Assembly: GCF_900465055.1 (NCBI RefSeq)
Contig: NZ_LS483250.1
Span: 186,001 to 250,000 of the forward strand
Direction: 5' to 3'
DNA from: Moritella yayanosii
GTDB lineage: Bacteria; Pseudomonadota; Gammaproteobacteria; Enterobacterales; Moritellaceae
Length of the DNA stretch: 64,000 bases
The position numbers were made by a program, and so were the translations under genes. Under the pieces are notes generated by a model. It had not been told where the DNA came from, did not search any database, and was given only the letters and a program-made list of their open reading frames with translations. Below, one piece after another: positions 8,008 through 17,617 of this stretch; within the stretch, counting starts at the first letter, position 1, and every line of letters begins with the position of its first letter.

Positions 8008-10474
8008 TCTTAGTAACAACAGTAATATTCGTCACTGTGCTAACAATAATCGTAACAGTAATCGTATCAATAACAGTAAACATAGCGTTCACAACAAAGT
8101 CGGGCTTAAATGTTACTTGCTGCAATTGGCTGTGGTATTGCTATTAGCGGGTTATCAACTTGGTTGGGGACAATGGCAGATAGAGACTAATATCTTGTCG
8201 TTATTACCGACCGATAGCCAAGCGCAAGCAAGCCAGAAATACAATATACAGCAAGCCAAGGCAGCATTATTCCAGCAAGCTAATCAACGGGTGTTGGTGG
8301 CGATATCGGGTGAACAGGCGATCCCGGCATATCGCCAGTTAGCGAAAGAAATTACGTCATTTGATGGTATTGAAAATGAAGCAATGGCAGTCCCTGATAT
8401 CAACGAGGTGATTGCGTTTTACCAACCTTACCGTGATAGCGTCATCACTGATGACTATCAAACCTTGTTAACAGATCCTCAAGCGATTAATAATTTTGTA
8501 TTAGGTAAACTGACGCAAGTAAGCGATCCGTTCGTTAGCGGTAGTCTAGCTATTGCCCCACGACTGAATTTGGCTGATTTTTTGGCGACAGGTTTAACCC
8601 AGTTACAATCGTTTGCAACTGAACAGGGCATTATTGTCGTCAATCAAAATGGATCAAAGCATTACATCATGCCAATTAAGGTTGATGTTGATGGTTTCTC
8701 GGTGAAGCAAACTCAAGTCTTTTCGCAGCAGTTACAAGCAGAGTTCCAACGATTAGAAAGCAAGTTTGATGTGGATGTGCTTTACAGTGGGGTGTTATTC
8801 CACACCGCAGAATCCAGTCAGCAAGCTGAATATGAAATGTCGACTTTTGGCGTTATCTCATTACTCGCTGTGTTATTGATGATATTGATGGTATTTCGCA
8901 GTGCAAAACCGGTGAACTTGGCGCTGTTGGTATTAACCATCTCGGTAGTTTATGGATTAACGGCAGTCGTTACTTTATTCAATCAATTGCATTTACTCAC
9001 TTTAGTCTTTGCGGTGACCTTAATTGGTATCGTGATTGATTACTGTTTTCATGCCTTTGTTAGTTTCAGTGTTAGTAACAATAGCAGCTGTAGCAATAAC
9101 AATAGTAAAGGCGGAATTAAATCGATCCGCACCGCCTTGTGTTTAGGGTTTATCACCACTGCGCTGGGTTATGCGGCACTGATCATGTCGCCGTTATCCT
9201 TATTGAGCCAAGTGGCGGTATTCATGATCTTTGGTTTGTTCGGTGCATTGTTAACTGTGCTGCTATTACTGCCTTATTTCAATCTAAGTGGCAACATCAG
9301 CGTAACACCAAGTGTTTGGATATTAACAGATAAGCTAAATATTTGGTTAACAAGACTGCACCAGCAACGTCGACTCGTGTTTGTCGTATTGAGCTTAGGG
9401 TTAGTTAGCGTGATCGTCATCGATGATATTAATTTTAATGACGATATTCGGTTACTCAATTCCAGCCCCGCATTTTTGATTGATAACGAGATTAAGATGG
9501 CGAAGTTGATGGGTTATCAACATAGTCAGCGTATTGTGATCAGTGCGGATGACAGTGAAACCTTATTGCAACGTCAAGAAGTCTTGCTTGCACGATTACA
9601 GCATTCACAACCGCAAGGTTTAACTGTGAAGAGTATTGCCAGCTTATTGCCGTCCGTTGCCAAGCAGCAAGCAAATAACCACCTGCTTAAAGACGCTGAG
9701 CAACGACAGGTTTTCCAGCAGGGGTTAGCGATCTTAGGCTTAACCGATACGGTAGATGAATTTAAGCCGTTAACGTTAGCTGCGTTTAATTCTGGTCCAT
9801 TACAGGCATTATCAGCGGTGTACATTTATCAATATAAGTACCAATACCAAACACACGATGACAGTGATAAGTACGCGCTATGGGTAGAAACCTCTGGTGT
9901 GGCATTAAATAGCGACTTACAGCAATGGATCGCAGCGCAACCTGACATGAGCATTGATAATAAACCAGCGGAAGTGTCTGCGGCATTAAGTCATTATCGC
10001 CAAGCGTTATCGTTACTGTTCGCAGGGGCAATATTAGTGGTGACTATGGTGTTGTGTTTACGCTTTGGTTTAGCGCAAGGCTTGTTAGGGCTATTAAGTA
10101 TTGTGCTCAGTGCTGGCGGTGCCTTGCTATTAACGCAATTAACCTTAGGCCATCTTAATATTTTCAATTTGTTAGCGGTATTACTTATTCTCGCCTTAGC
10201 CATTGATTATGTTATTTTTTATCAAGAACATGGATTACAGCGTAATACCGTTTTAGCGATAACCTTGTCGGCTATTTCATCTGCGCTGGTATTTGGTGTA
10301 CTTGCCTTAAGTGTGACCCCTGCGGTAGAAAGTTTCGGCTTAACGGTTATGTTTGGGATTTTATTAGTCTTTATTCTCGCCCCTTTAAGTGCAAAAAAAG
10401 TAGTTAGCGAACAACAGCTGTTCAATGACACTGAAAACACGTGTAATGATAAAAATGTCGAGGTAGTAAAATGA
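7994..10474 (+). CDS. MMPL/RND-family lipid exporter of the APE cluster
   Basis: An 826-residue MMPL-type exporter with two repeats, each a periplasmic domain followed by five or six membrane segments. Each membrane bundle has the conserved Asp-Tyr pair (IGIVIDYCFHAF and LALAIDYVIFYQ). It probably moves the finished polyene lipid out of the inner membrane to the LolA-like carrier. Oddities are an Asn/Ser-rich N-terminus of about 35 residues before the first membrane segment and a second Asn/Ser run (SNNSSCSNNNSK) in a loop at about residues 360-372. I chose the GTG at 7994 because AAAGG sits 6-7 nt upstream; ATGs further up lack a ribosome binding site. It overlaps the LolA-like gene. Confidence 0.85.
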   Translation: MSNSNLSNNSNIRHCANNNRNSNRINNSKHSVHNKVGLKCYLLQLAVVLLLAGYQLGWGQWQIETNILSLLPTDSQAQASQKYNIQQAKAALFQQANQRVLVAISGEQAIPAYRQLAKEITSFDGIENEAMAVPDINEVIAFYQPYRDSVITDDYQTLLTDPQAINNFVLGKLTQVSDPFVSGSLAIAPRLNLADFLATGLTQLQSFATEQGIIVVNQNGSKHYIMPIKVDVDGFSVKQTQVFSQQLQAEFQRLESKFDVDVLYSGVLFHTAESSQQAEYEMSTFGVISLLAVLLMILMVFRSAKPVNLALLVLTISVVYGLTAVVTLFNQLHLLTLVFAVTLIGIVIDYCFHAFVSFSVSNNSSCSNNNSKGGIKSIRTALCLGFITTALGYAALIMSPLSLLSQVAVFMIFGLFGALLTVLLLLPYFNLSGNISVTPSVWILTDKLNIWLTRLHQQRRLVFVVLSLGLVSVIVIDDINFNDDIRLLNSSPAFLIDNEIKMAKLMGYQHSQRIVISADDSETLLQRQEVLLARLQHSQPQGLTVKSIASLLPSVAKQQANNHLLKDAEQRQVFQQGLAILGLTDTVDEFKPLTLAAFNSGPLQALSAVYIYQYKYQYQTHDDSDKYALWVETSGVALNSDLQQWIAAQPDMSIDNKPAEVSAALSHYRQALSLLFAGAILVVTMVLCLRFGLAQGLLGLLSIVLSAGGALLLTQLTLGHLNIFNLLAVLLILALAIDYVIFYQEHGLQRNTVLAITLSAISSALVFGVLALSVTPAVESFGLTVMFGILLVFILAPLSAKKVVSEQQLFNDTENTCNDKNVEVVK

Positions 10475-10524
10475 CGTGGCAAACTGTACTGAAATTAAGA
10501 TGTGGTATTCTTGAATTAAAGTCG

Positions 10525-11109
10525 ATGACTCAGCGATTAAGGTTTGTTTTACTGCTGGTATTATCACTCTTAACTGGCTGTATTAGCATGCCACAAAGCC
10601 ATTTGGTTACCATGGCACCGGGTGTCACCTTGCAACTTACTGCGCCACCAACAGCATTACAGATGCAGGCGAAAACGCAATTAATTGAAGCAGAGTTTAA
10701 TGGTGAAATCCACAGTTTATTAGCCCAAGTCGAGTTTACTGACACGCAAATTAAATTAGTCGCAATGACACCCTCAGGTATTCCGTTGTTTGATGTATTG
10801 TGGAGCGTGACTGACGAGGCTGTGATTAATCAGTATGTGCCCGTACCAGGATTGGATATCAGTTATGTGATCGCCGATTTACAATGGGTGAACTGGCCGT
10901 TTGCGCAATTACAGTCAGCGACCAATGGGTCGTTCAAAGAAGAATTTGGCAAAAGTACAGGTCAAACTGCCACGGATTGGACCCGCACGTTAACTCAAAA
11001 TGGTCAGGTTATTTTGACCGTCGAAAAGTTCGATAATCGCTATATCCTTAAGCATTTACTGCGCGATTATCAAATAACAATAACAGAATTAACGAAGGTG
11101 TCATTGTGA
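10525..11109 (+). CDS. DUF3261 outer-membrane lipoprotein of the APE cluster
   Basis: A 194-residue lipoprotein with signal and lipobox LLTGC. The rest matches what is expected of DUF3261, a protein found regularly between the MMPL exporter and the ketosynthase in APE clusters. It is probably an outer-membrane acceptor or insertion factor for the polyene lipid; that role is inferred from the LolA/LolB-like logic of the neighbours. I chose the ATG at 10525 for a compact signal peptide. An ATG at 10471 overlaps the exporter stop (ATGA) and would add 18 residues, so coupling from there is also possible. Confidence 0.75.
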   Translation: MTQRLRFVLLLVLSLLTGCISMPQSHLVTMAPGVTLQLTAPPTALQMQAKTQLIEAEFNGEIHSLLAQVEFTDTQIKLVAMTPSGIPLFDVLWSVTDEAVINQYVPVPGLDISYVIADLQWVNWPFAQLQSATNGSFKEEFGKSTGQTATDWTRTLTQNGQVILTVEKFDNRYILKHLLRDYQITITELTKVSL

Positions 11110-12323
11110 GTATCTGTCTAAAAGATTTTGGTGTGGTGTGTGCTTTAGGTGATTCGAAAGCCGCTGTGACCGCTGGATTACTAGCAGGTAGCCGTCGTGG
11201 TTTAGTGCTTGATAATGAGTTGCCAAACGCAGATCCTCAGTATGTGGGTCGTGTACCTGATGCAACTTTTGATAAAATAGTAGCTGGCTTAGAGACGGAT
11301 ACTAACGGTAAAATGCTTACGCGTAATGATAAGCTTGGTCAGTTGGCTTATTTACAAATTGCCGATACGCTAGCGCCGTTAATCGCTGAATTTGGCCAGC
11401 AACGTATCGCGGTAGTGATAGGGACCAGTACTTCAGGCATTGAATATGGCGAACAAGCCTTAAAGCAAAAACTCGCGACAGGCGAATACCCGGATAATTA
11501 CCATTACAAAATGCAGGAAATGGGCACCACAGCGCAGTTTATTGCGGATTTATGTCAAGCCAAAGGACCTGTTTATAGTATTTCGACAGCCTGTTCATCC
11601 AGTGGTAAAGCGTTGGTGAGTGCGCAAGCATTACTGGAAGCGGACTTAGCCGATGTGGTGATTGCGGGTGGTGTTGATAGCTTAGCAAAACTGACCGTCA
11701 ATGGTTTCAAGGCATTAGCATCCACAGCAGCCACACAGACTAACCCGTTTGCGGCAGACCGTGATGGTATTAATATTGGTGAAGCGGCAGCGTTATTCGT
11801 GATGACTAAAGAGCAAGGTGGGATTCAATTATTAGGGGCGGCTGAAACTTCTGATGCCCACCATTTATCGGCACCGCATCCAGAAGGTGAGGGCGCATTA
11901 CGGGCGATGCAAGGTGCATTGGCCGAAGCGCAGTTACAAGGCTCACAAATAGATTATGTCAACCTACATGGTACAGGCACGCCAAAGAATGATGACATGG
12001 AAGCCAAAGCCATGTTTAACGCTTGTGGGAGTGACGTATTATGTGGTTCAACAAAAGGTATGACAGGGCATACATTAGGTGCCGCAGGTGCATTGGAAGC
12101 GGGTATCTGCTGGTTATTACTGCATGATGAATATAACCCAGCGCATAAAGTGCCGGTCAATGTCAGCGATGGTGAGGTAGATAACAGCCTTGCGACGATA
12201 AACTTAGTGAATGCCAAGGCCAATGCCGAGCGTACGGCTAAAAATAAGTTACAAACCTGCATGAGTAATTCATTTGCTTTTGGCGGTAACAATATCAGTT
12301 TAGTGATAGGAAAACAGTCGTGA
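11106..12323 (+). CDS. apeO: Beta-ketoacyl-ACP synthase (elongating KS of the APE type II PKS)
   Basis: A 405-residue FabF-type condensing enzyme with an intact Cys-His-His triad: Cys in STACSSSGK at about residue 163, His in LHGTGTP at about 287, and His in TGHTLGAAG at about 322. In characterised APE systems the elongating KS works with a chain-length-factor partner, which would lie upstream of this window. It opens the terminal KS-DH-KR-KS block. Its GTG start overlaps the stop of the lipoprotein gene, and GAAGGTG precedes it. Confidence 0.87.
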   Translation: MSICLKDFGVVCALGDSKAAVTAGLLAGSRRGLVLDNELPNADPQYVGRVPDATFDKIVAGLETDTNGKMLTRNDKLGQLAYLQIADTLAPLIAEFGQQRIAVVIGTSTSGIEYGEQALKQKLATGEYPDNYHYKMQEMGTTAQFIADLCQAKGPVYSISTACSSSGKALVSAQALLEADLADVVIAGGVDSLAKLTVNGFKALASTAATQTNPFAADRDGINIGEAAALFVMTKEQGGIQLLGAAETSDAHHLSAPHPEGEGALRAMQGALAEAQLQGSQIDYVNLHGTGTPKNDDMEAKAMFNACGSDVLCGSTKGMTGHTLGAAGALEAGICWLLLHDEYNPAHKVPVNVSDGEVDNSLATINLVNAKANAERTAKNKLQTCMSNSFAFGGNNISLVIGKQS

Positions 12324-12799
12324 ACCAATCTCCAGTAATGAGAAAATATCCAATAGCGGATGTCTTACCGCATAGCGCACCGATGATCTTAATTGATGAA
12401 TTGGTGAGTTATGACGACGAAAATGTCAGTTGCCGAGTGACTATCACGCCCACGAACCCTTTCTTTGATAGCGCCAAACAGGGTGTACCAAGTTATGTTG
12501 GCTGCGAATATATGGCGCAGACCATTGCGGCTTATGGTGGTGCACATGCACTGGATGAGGCGGGCGAGGTTAAAATTGGCTTTCTGTTAGGTTCGCGTAA
12601 ATATAACGCCGAAGTTGGGGTATTTAAAGTCGCGCAGACCTTGTTAATCGAAGCAAAAAAACTAATTCAAGACGAATCAGGACTGTGTGTTTTTGATTGC
12701 GTCATCAAAGATGAAGACGATGCGGTGCTAGCAAAAGCTAAAATCAATGTATTTCAACCGCAGGATCCAGCACAATTTTTAAAGGATAATCATGAGTAA
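12320..12799 (+). CDS. apeP: 3-hydroxyacyl-ACP dehydratase subunit carrying the active-site Glu
   Basis: A 159-residue hot-dog protein. It keeps the FabA/FabZ helix with the catalytic acid (E63 in YVGCEYMAQ) and the opening LPHSAPMILID strand, but lacks the GHF histidine motif. The gene at 3152 has the reverse pattern. This fits the known ApeI:ApeP heteromeric dehydratase with an active site shared between subunits. It overlaps the KS gene by 4 nt and the ketoreductase gene by 8 nt, so it is probably made stoichiometrically with them. Confidence 0.85.
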   Translation: MNQSPVMRKYPIADVLPHSAPMILIDELVSYDDENVSCRVTITPTNPFFDSAKQGVPSYVGCEYMAQTIAAYGGAHALDEAGEVKIGFLLGSRKYNAEVGVFKVAQTLLIEAKKLIQDESGLCVFDCVIKDEDDAVLAKAKINVFQPQDPAQFLKDNHE

Positions 12800-13517
12800 A
12801 CGTATTCTAGTAACAGGCTCAAGTCGTGGACTGGGCAAAGCGATCGCACTGCAATTAGCCAAAGACGGTTTTGATATCACGGTGCATTGTCGTTCGGGCG
12901 TTGAAGCTGCGCAGGATACTTGTGCTCAGATTGCTGAACTCGGTCAACGCACCAGCTTATTACAGTTTGATGTGTGTGACAGAGCCGCGGCAAAAGCCAA
13001 CATCGAAGCGGATATCGCTGAACATGGCGCGTATTATGGCGTAGTCTGCAATGCTGGTATTACCCGTGATATGGCATTCCCATCCATGGAAGGCGAAGAC
13101 TGGGATGACGTGATCCGTACTGGCTTAGACGGTTTTTACAATGTGATCCACCCAACGGTAATGCCAATGGTACGCGCTAAACAAGGCGGTCGTATCGTTA
13201 CTATGGCATCTGTTTCTGGGATCATGGGTAATCGTGGTCAAGTGAACTACAGCGCGGCCAAAGGCGGTATTATCGCCGCATCAAAAGCGCTATCACTGGA
13301 ATTAGCAAAACGTAAGATCACCGTAAACAGTGTGGCACCAGGTTTGATTGAATCGGACATGACCCATGATTTACCGCTCGATGAAATCAAAAAAATGATC
13401 CCATTAAGACGTATGGGCAAACCAGCAGAAGTGGCGGGTACCGTGTCATTCTTAATGTCGGATTGCGCGGCTTATATTACTCGCCAAGTTATCTCTGTAA
13501 ACGGCGGACTGATCTAA
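12792..13517 (+). CDS. apeQ: 3-ketoacyl-ACP reductase (FabG-like)
   Basis: A 241-residue short-chain dehydrogenase of the FabG type. The NADPH-binding motif is TGSSRGLG at residues 7-14, NAGIT follows near residue 87, and the catalytic residues are Ser in ASVSG and Tyr153/Lys157 in NYSAAKGG. It reduces the beta-keto group in each elongation cycle before dehydration. It overlaps the dehydratase gene and shares the TAATG stop/start with the second ketosynthase. Confidence 0.87.
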   Translation: MSKRILVTGSSRGLGKAIALQLAKDGFDITVHCRSGVEAAQDTCAQIAELGQRTSLLQFDVCDRAAAKANIEADIAEHGAYYGVVCNAGITRDMAFPSMEGEDWDDVIRTGLDGFYNVIHPTVMPMVRAKQGGRIVTMASVSGIMGNRGQVNYSAAKGGIIAASKALSLELAKRKITVNSVAPGLIESDMTHDLPLDEIKKMIPLRRMGKPAEVAGTVSFLMSDCAAYITRQVISVNGGLI

Positions 13518-14740
13518 TGAGAAGAGTTGTTATTACTGGTATGTCTGCGATCACCGCGCTTGGTGATGATTGGCCTACGTTTAAAGCTGGATTAGAACAA
13601 GGTAAAAATGTCGTTAAAGTGATGCCAGAATGGGATTATCTTGATGGACTTAATACCCGCTTAGCGGCGCCTGTCCTGCATTTTGAAAAACCGGCACACT
13701 ATAAGCGTAAACAAGTGCGTTCAATGGGGCGTGTATCGTTAATGTCGACCCGGGCAACAGAATTGGCATTAGAACAAGCGCAGTTATTAGACCACCCCGC
13801 ATTAACCGATGGTCGTACCGGGATCTCGTATGGTTCATCTGTGGGTTCGACTGAGCCACTGATTAATTTTAGCCGGATGATGGACACAGGTAACATGTCA
13901 GGTGTTACTGCAACGAGCTACATTCAAACTATGTCACACACAGCGCCAGTAAATGTCGGTATATTCTTCGGTTTGACGGGGCGTGTTATTACCACCAGTT
14001 CGGCCTGTACGTCGGGTTCACAAGGCATTGGTTATGCGTATGAAGCGATTAAATTTGGTCGTCAAGACCTGATGGTTGCTGGTGGCGCTGAAGAGTTGTG
14101 TATTACCCAAGCGGCGGTATTTGATACCTTGTATGCGACCAGTGTGAAAAATGACACACCTGAGTTAACCCCGCGACCATTTGATACTGATCGTGATGGC
14201 TTAGTCATTGGTGAAGGCGCATGTACCTTGATCCTAGAAGAGTTAGAGCATGCCCTTGCGCGTGGCGCCAAGATTTATGCTGAAATTATTGGTTTTGGTT
14301 GTAATTCAGATGGTAAGCATGTCACACAGCCAACGGCTGCAACCATGCAAATTGCCATTGAACAAGCGGTGGAAGATGCCAACATTGACATCGCCGAGAT
14401 CGGTTATGTGTGTGCCCACGGTACCGCAACAGATCGCGGTGATATTGCCGAAACCAACGCCACTGCTGCTGCTTTAGGTAAAAAACCAATCAGCTCATTA
14501 AAGAGTTATCTCGGTCATACCCTTGGCGCTTGTGGTGCAATTGAAGCTTGGGCGTCAATCAACATGATGCAGGATAACTGGTTTGCCCCGACACTTAATT
14601 TAGACAATATCGCGCCTGAATGTGGCGATCTTGATTATATTCGCGGTGAAGGCCGTGTGATCCACACTGACGTTGTGATGAGCAATAACTTTGCCTTTGG
14701 CGGGATTAATACTTCGTTGCTATTTAAACGTTGGTCATAA
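13517..14740 (+). CDS. apeR: Second beta-ketoacyl-ACP synthase of the APE cluster
   Basis: A 407-residue condensing enzyme with a complete triad: C164 in TSSACTSGSQG, His in CAHGTATD and His in YLGHTLGAC. Its homologues end the KS-DH-KR-KS block of APE clusters and are separate from the elongating KS/CLF pair. It may act in starter condensation; that division is not visible in the sequence. I chose the ATG at 13517, which overlaps the reductase stop. It is the last gene of the cluster, and a hairpin follows within 40 nt. Confidence 0.85.
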   Translation: MRRVVITGMSAITALGDDWPTFKAGLEQGKNVVKVMPEWDYLDGLNTRLAAPVLHFEKPAHYKRKQVRSMGRVSLMSTRATELALEQAQLLDHPALTDGRTGISYGSSVGSTEPLINFSRMMDTGNMSGVTATSYIQTMSHTAPVNVGIFFGLTGRVITTSSACTSGSQGIGYAYEAIKFGRQDLMVAGGAEELCITQAAVFDTLYATSVKNDTPELTPRPFDTDRDGLVIGEGACTLILEELEHALARGAKIYAEIIGFGCNSDGKHVTQPTAATMQIAIEQAVEDANIDIAEIGYVCAHGTATDRGDIAETNATAAALGKKPISSLKSYLGHTLGACGAIEAWASINMMQDNWFAPTLNLDNIAPECGDLDYIRGEGRVIHTDVVMSNNFAFGGINTSLLFKRWS

Positions 14741-14774
14741 GTAAATATTCAAAATATAAGCGTTGAATACAAAT

Positions 14775-14792
14775 GCCTGCAGTATTGCAGGC
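14775..14792 (+). terminator. Hairpin at the end of the APE operon
   Basis: GCCTGCA-GTAT-TGCAGGC forms a 7-bp stem with a 4-nt loop, 35 nt after the last APE stop and ahead of the convergent ACT-domain gene. The downstream T-run is weak (TACTTCAT), so termination efficiency is uncertain. Confidence 0.5.
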
Positions 14793-14830
14793 TACTTCAT
14801 CAAGAGAACCGTCGGCAGCGTTGATGCACC

Positions 14831-15337
14831 TTAACGGACAACGTCTACGCGCATATTTGTTTCTACCTGTTGTACGCTATCTAGTAATTGCTCAATGTTT
14901 ATTTCTGTCGGTATATCTAATGCCAATTCAGCGAAAAACATTAATTCTCCGAATTCAGGCACCGCAACTCGATGGTTTTCAATTTGTATTATTTTAATAT
15001 CAATATCTTCAAGTGTACGGGTTATATCTTTGATTAGGCCTAGCCGATCGGCAGATTCTATCTTCAATTTGATCTGCTTACGTACACTTACAACACATGA
15101 TTCGTTCGCATCGATGATACGTATCTGCAGGCCTTTCTGAGCGTTAAATTCCTGTTTTAGCTGTTCGGCAGCCGTTGTTGGAATATCTATTTTGATGATA
15201 CCGACTACTTGCTGTGCTAGGCGAGTAATTTTACTCACTATCCACCTACCGCCGAGATTATGTGTAGCAGCGGCAAGCTGATTCACTAATTGAGGATGAT
15301 CTTGGCCCGCGATAGTAATTGTAAACTGAGTATTCAT
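14831..15337 (-). CDS. GcvR-like ACT-domain regulatory protein
   Basis: A 168-residue protein made of two ACT domains, at about residues 5-80 and 88-165. The first opens with FTITIAGQDHPQLVNQLA and the second with IKLKIESADRLGLIKDITRTL. This is the layout of GcvR, the glycine-cleavage-system repressor partner that senses glycine in Enterobacteria. No DNA-binding domain is present, as expected. No gcv gene lies nearby, so whether this is the true GcvR or a paralogue cannot be told. A suitable ribosome binding site (GGAG) precedes the ATG on the minus strand. Confidence 0.75.
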   Translation of the reverse strand: MNTQFTITIAGQDHPQLVNQLAAATHNLGGRWIVSKITRLAQQVVGIIKIDIPTTAAEQLKQEFNAQKGLQIRIIDANESCVVSVRKQIKLKIESADRLGLIKDITRTLEDIDIKIIQIENHRVAVPEFGELMFFAELALDIPTEINIEQLLDSVQQVETNMRVDVVR

Positions 15338-15543
15338 GCGTTACTCCTTAATGCTATTACTGCCAGTATATAAAGCGTAGTCGAATATAATGGCAACAGT
15401 AAACCAATAATTAACTCTGAATATTACCTTTAAAACTAGCAGGAAAGTACAAAATGTACCGTGACTTAGTTCATATTGTTTATCAATCTTCAATGCGGCG
15501 TTGAATGGTATTTTAACCGGATATTAAACTTGAACGATTGAGC

Positions 15544-16635
15544 TTATTTTTTTGCCATCAGATAAACAAAAAAACCACCACCAATGACGGATGTTACTAT
15601 GCCAACCGGTAAGTCTTGTGGTGCTATTAATGTTCGGCCTAGGGCATCCGCCCAAACTAGCAACAAAGCACCGACCAACGCACTAACGGGTAATACTTTG
15701 TTGTTATCTGCACCGACAAAGATCCGCACGATATGAGGTACCATTAAACCAACAAAGCCGATCGCACCACTAAAGGCTACCATGGTTCCCGTAACTAAAG
15801 CGCATAATAAGAAGACCATAAAGCGCAGTCCATTGACGTTAATGCCCAGTGTGATTGCCGTTTCATCACCCGCCATGATGGCATTAAGTGAATTAGCCCA
15901 GGACAGCATAATGGGCAATGCTAAACACAATGCGATAAGCGGATAAATAAGTTGCGACCATTGCGCGGCACCTAAGCCACCTAACATCCAAAATAACGCT
16001 GACCCCGCTATCCTTTGATCGCCAACAAAGATCAAATAATTAGTGACCGACATCAGCATGAAATGGATAGCAACACCGCTTAAAATGAGTTTTTGTTGTG
16101 ACAATGATTGCCCTTGTTTGGCGAGGTATAGCACCATTAACATTGATATTAATGCGCCGATAAATGCGGCTACCGGGATACTCAGAATATTGTTAAAGGG
16201 CGCAATAAAAATATCAGCATGTGAAATAACTAATACCGCCCCAAGTGAAGCACCTGCCGAAGCACCAAACAGGTAAGGGTCAGCCATTGGGTTACGCGTT
16301 ACAGCCTGCAAACAAGTGCCAACCAAGGCTAAACCTGCCCCAACGAGTACTGCCAGTAAAATACGCGGTAAACGAATAAACCAAACAATAGATTCTTGTC
16401 CCTTGTTCCAAATGACGGGCATACTATCGGGTATTAATTTATTGGTTATAATCGAGATGATCGTTTGTATCTTTAGATCGCTCGAGCCGAATGTAGTACT
16501 GACTACGATAGACATAAATAACATAAAGCTTAAGGTGAGTAATATCCACGCTAGCTTTATTACGCGTTTATCTTGGCATTGATTATGCTGCTGTAATTTT
16601 GGGCTTATCGCGTTGTTACAAGGTTGATTGTTCAT
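15544..16635 (-). CDS. FecCD/BtuC-family ABC transporter permease
   Basis: A 363-residue permease with about ten membrane segments after a polar N-terminus of 28 residues. The family signature GAALALVGTCLQAVTRNPMADP is recognisable at about residues 100-120, as is GFVGLMVPHIVR near 290. This subfamily imports ferric siderophores, haem or cobalamin. It is the last gene of a three-gene minus-strand operon (ATPase, binding protein, permease) and begins directly at the stop of the binding-protein gene. The substrate is not determinable from the sequence. Confidence 0.88.
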   Translation of the reverse strand: MNNQPCNNAISPKLQQHNQCQDKRVIKLAWILLTLSFMLFMSIVVSTTFGSSDLKIQTIISIITNKLIPDSMPVIWNKGQESIVWFIRLPRILLAVLVGAGLALVGTCLQAVTRNPMADPYLFGASAGASLGAVLVISHADIFIAPFNNILSIPVAAFIGALISMLMVLYLAKQGQSLSQQKLILSGVAIHFMLMSVTNYLIFVGDQRIAGSALFWMLGGLGAAQWSQLIYPLIALCLALPIMLSWANSLNAIMAGDETAITLGINVNGLRFMVFLLCALVTGTMVAFSGAIGFVGLMVPHIVRIFVGADNNKVLPVSALVGALLLVWADALGRTLIAPQDLPVGIVTSVIGGGFFVYLMAKK

Positions 16636-17592
16636 TTATTTAAAACGCTCTGGATGTAAGTCTCGGGCTAATTTATCAATCGCATCGATATTTTCGATGC
16701 CTGGTGTCGCGGCGGTATAATCGATAATAGTAAAACGATTTTGTTGTACCGCAGTCAAGTTTGCGGTGATAGGAAAGCGTTTTAAGAATGCAATGTTGTC
16801 TTCAGCTTTGGAGCTATTATAGTTAATTATAACGATGTGTTCAGGGTTTGCATCAATAACAGACTCCCAGCTAACGGTCCCCCAGCTAATGGCTAAATCA
16901 CTGAGAATATTAACCCCACCGGCGGCTTCAATAATGGCATTTGGCGTGGCTAATTTACCGGCTGTAAATGGTTTGTCGATGCCACTGTCATAAACAAATA
17001 CCGTAGTTTTATCAACACCATTTAATTGTGCTTGGATCACTGATAAGCGCTGTTTAAAAGATGAAATTAATGCCTCAGCCTTGGCTTCAATCGCAAATAT
17101 CTTACCCAACGCCCTAATATCGTAAAATGTATCGTCTAAGCTGGCATCAACCTTGTTTTGTACGTGGGCACAAGACTCTTTAATCAGGTAAGTTTTAATG
17201 CCAAATTGAGCTAATGATTTAGGTGTCGTCGGACCGCCTACAGGCATACCGTAATTCCAGCCGGAAAAGAAGAAATCAGCCTCGATATTAAGTAAATTTT
17301 CAACTGAGGGCTGTTTTACCGCTATTTCGGGTAAACCTGTAATTTGTGCGGCGAGTGTGGGTGATATTGTGTTGTATGCTGTGACGCCGGAATAAGCGAC
17401 CATATTGTCTTTGAGTCCTAGAGCCACCATAATATTGAGCATATTAATATCATTAGCAACGGCTCGGGTGGGGACGTTAGGGTAATCCACCATGTGACCG
17501 CATACGTCAATAGATACGGCAGCCCCAGCGATGGATGGCATGAGTAGAGCAATTATTCCAATTTTTTTTAAATGCGCGTTAAATTTGTTCAT
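16636..17592 (-). CDS. Periplasmic binding protein of a metal-chelate ABC transporter
   Basis: A 318-residue secreted protein: signal peptide to about residue 24 (ending SIAGAA), then a helical-backbone metal-chelate binding fold with the TonB-box-free opening DVCGHMVDYPNVPTRAVA. Proteins of this subgroup bind siderophores, haem or corrinoids. The two cysteines at about residues 31 and 140 could form a disulfide. It lies between the ATPase and permease genes. The assignment to the BtuF/FhuD class is firm; the ligand is open. Confidence 0.85.
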   Translation of the reverse strand: MNKFNAHLKKIGIIALLMPSIAGAAVSIDVCGHMVDYPNVPTRAVANDINMLNIMVALGLKDNMVAYSGVTAYNTISPTLAAQITGLPEIAVKQPSVENLLNIEADFFFSGWNYGMPVGGPTTPKSLAQFGIKTYLIKESCAHVQNKVDASLDDTFYDIRALGKIFAIEAKAEALISSFKQRLSVIQAQLNGVDKTTVFVYDSGIDKPFTAGKLATPNAIIEAAGGVNILSDLAISWGTVSWESVIDANPEHIVIINYNSSKAEDNIAFLKRFPITANLTAVQQNRFTIIDYTAATPGIENIDAIDKLARDLHPERFK

Positions 17593-17617
17593 AGTTAATT
17601 CTTTTTATTAGAGATGT

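Noticed and set aside
11954-12328. Open frame of 124 codons antisense to the first ketosynthase gene
   Set aside because: It lies entirely opposite a strongly supported gene with catalytic motifs and has no ribosome binding site of note.
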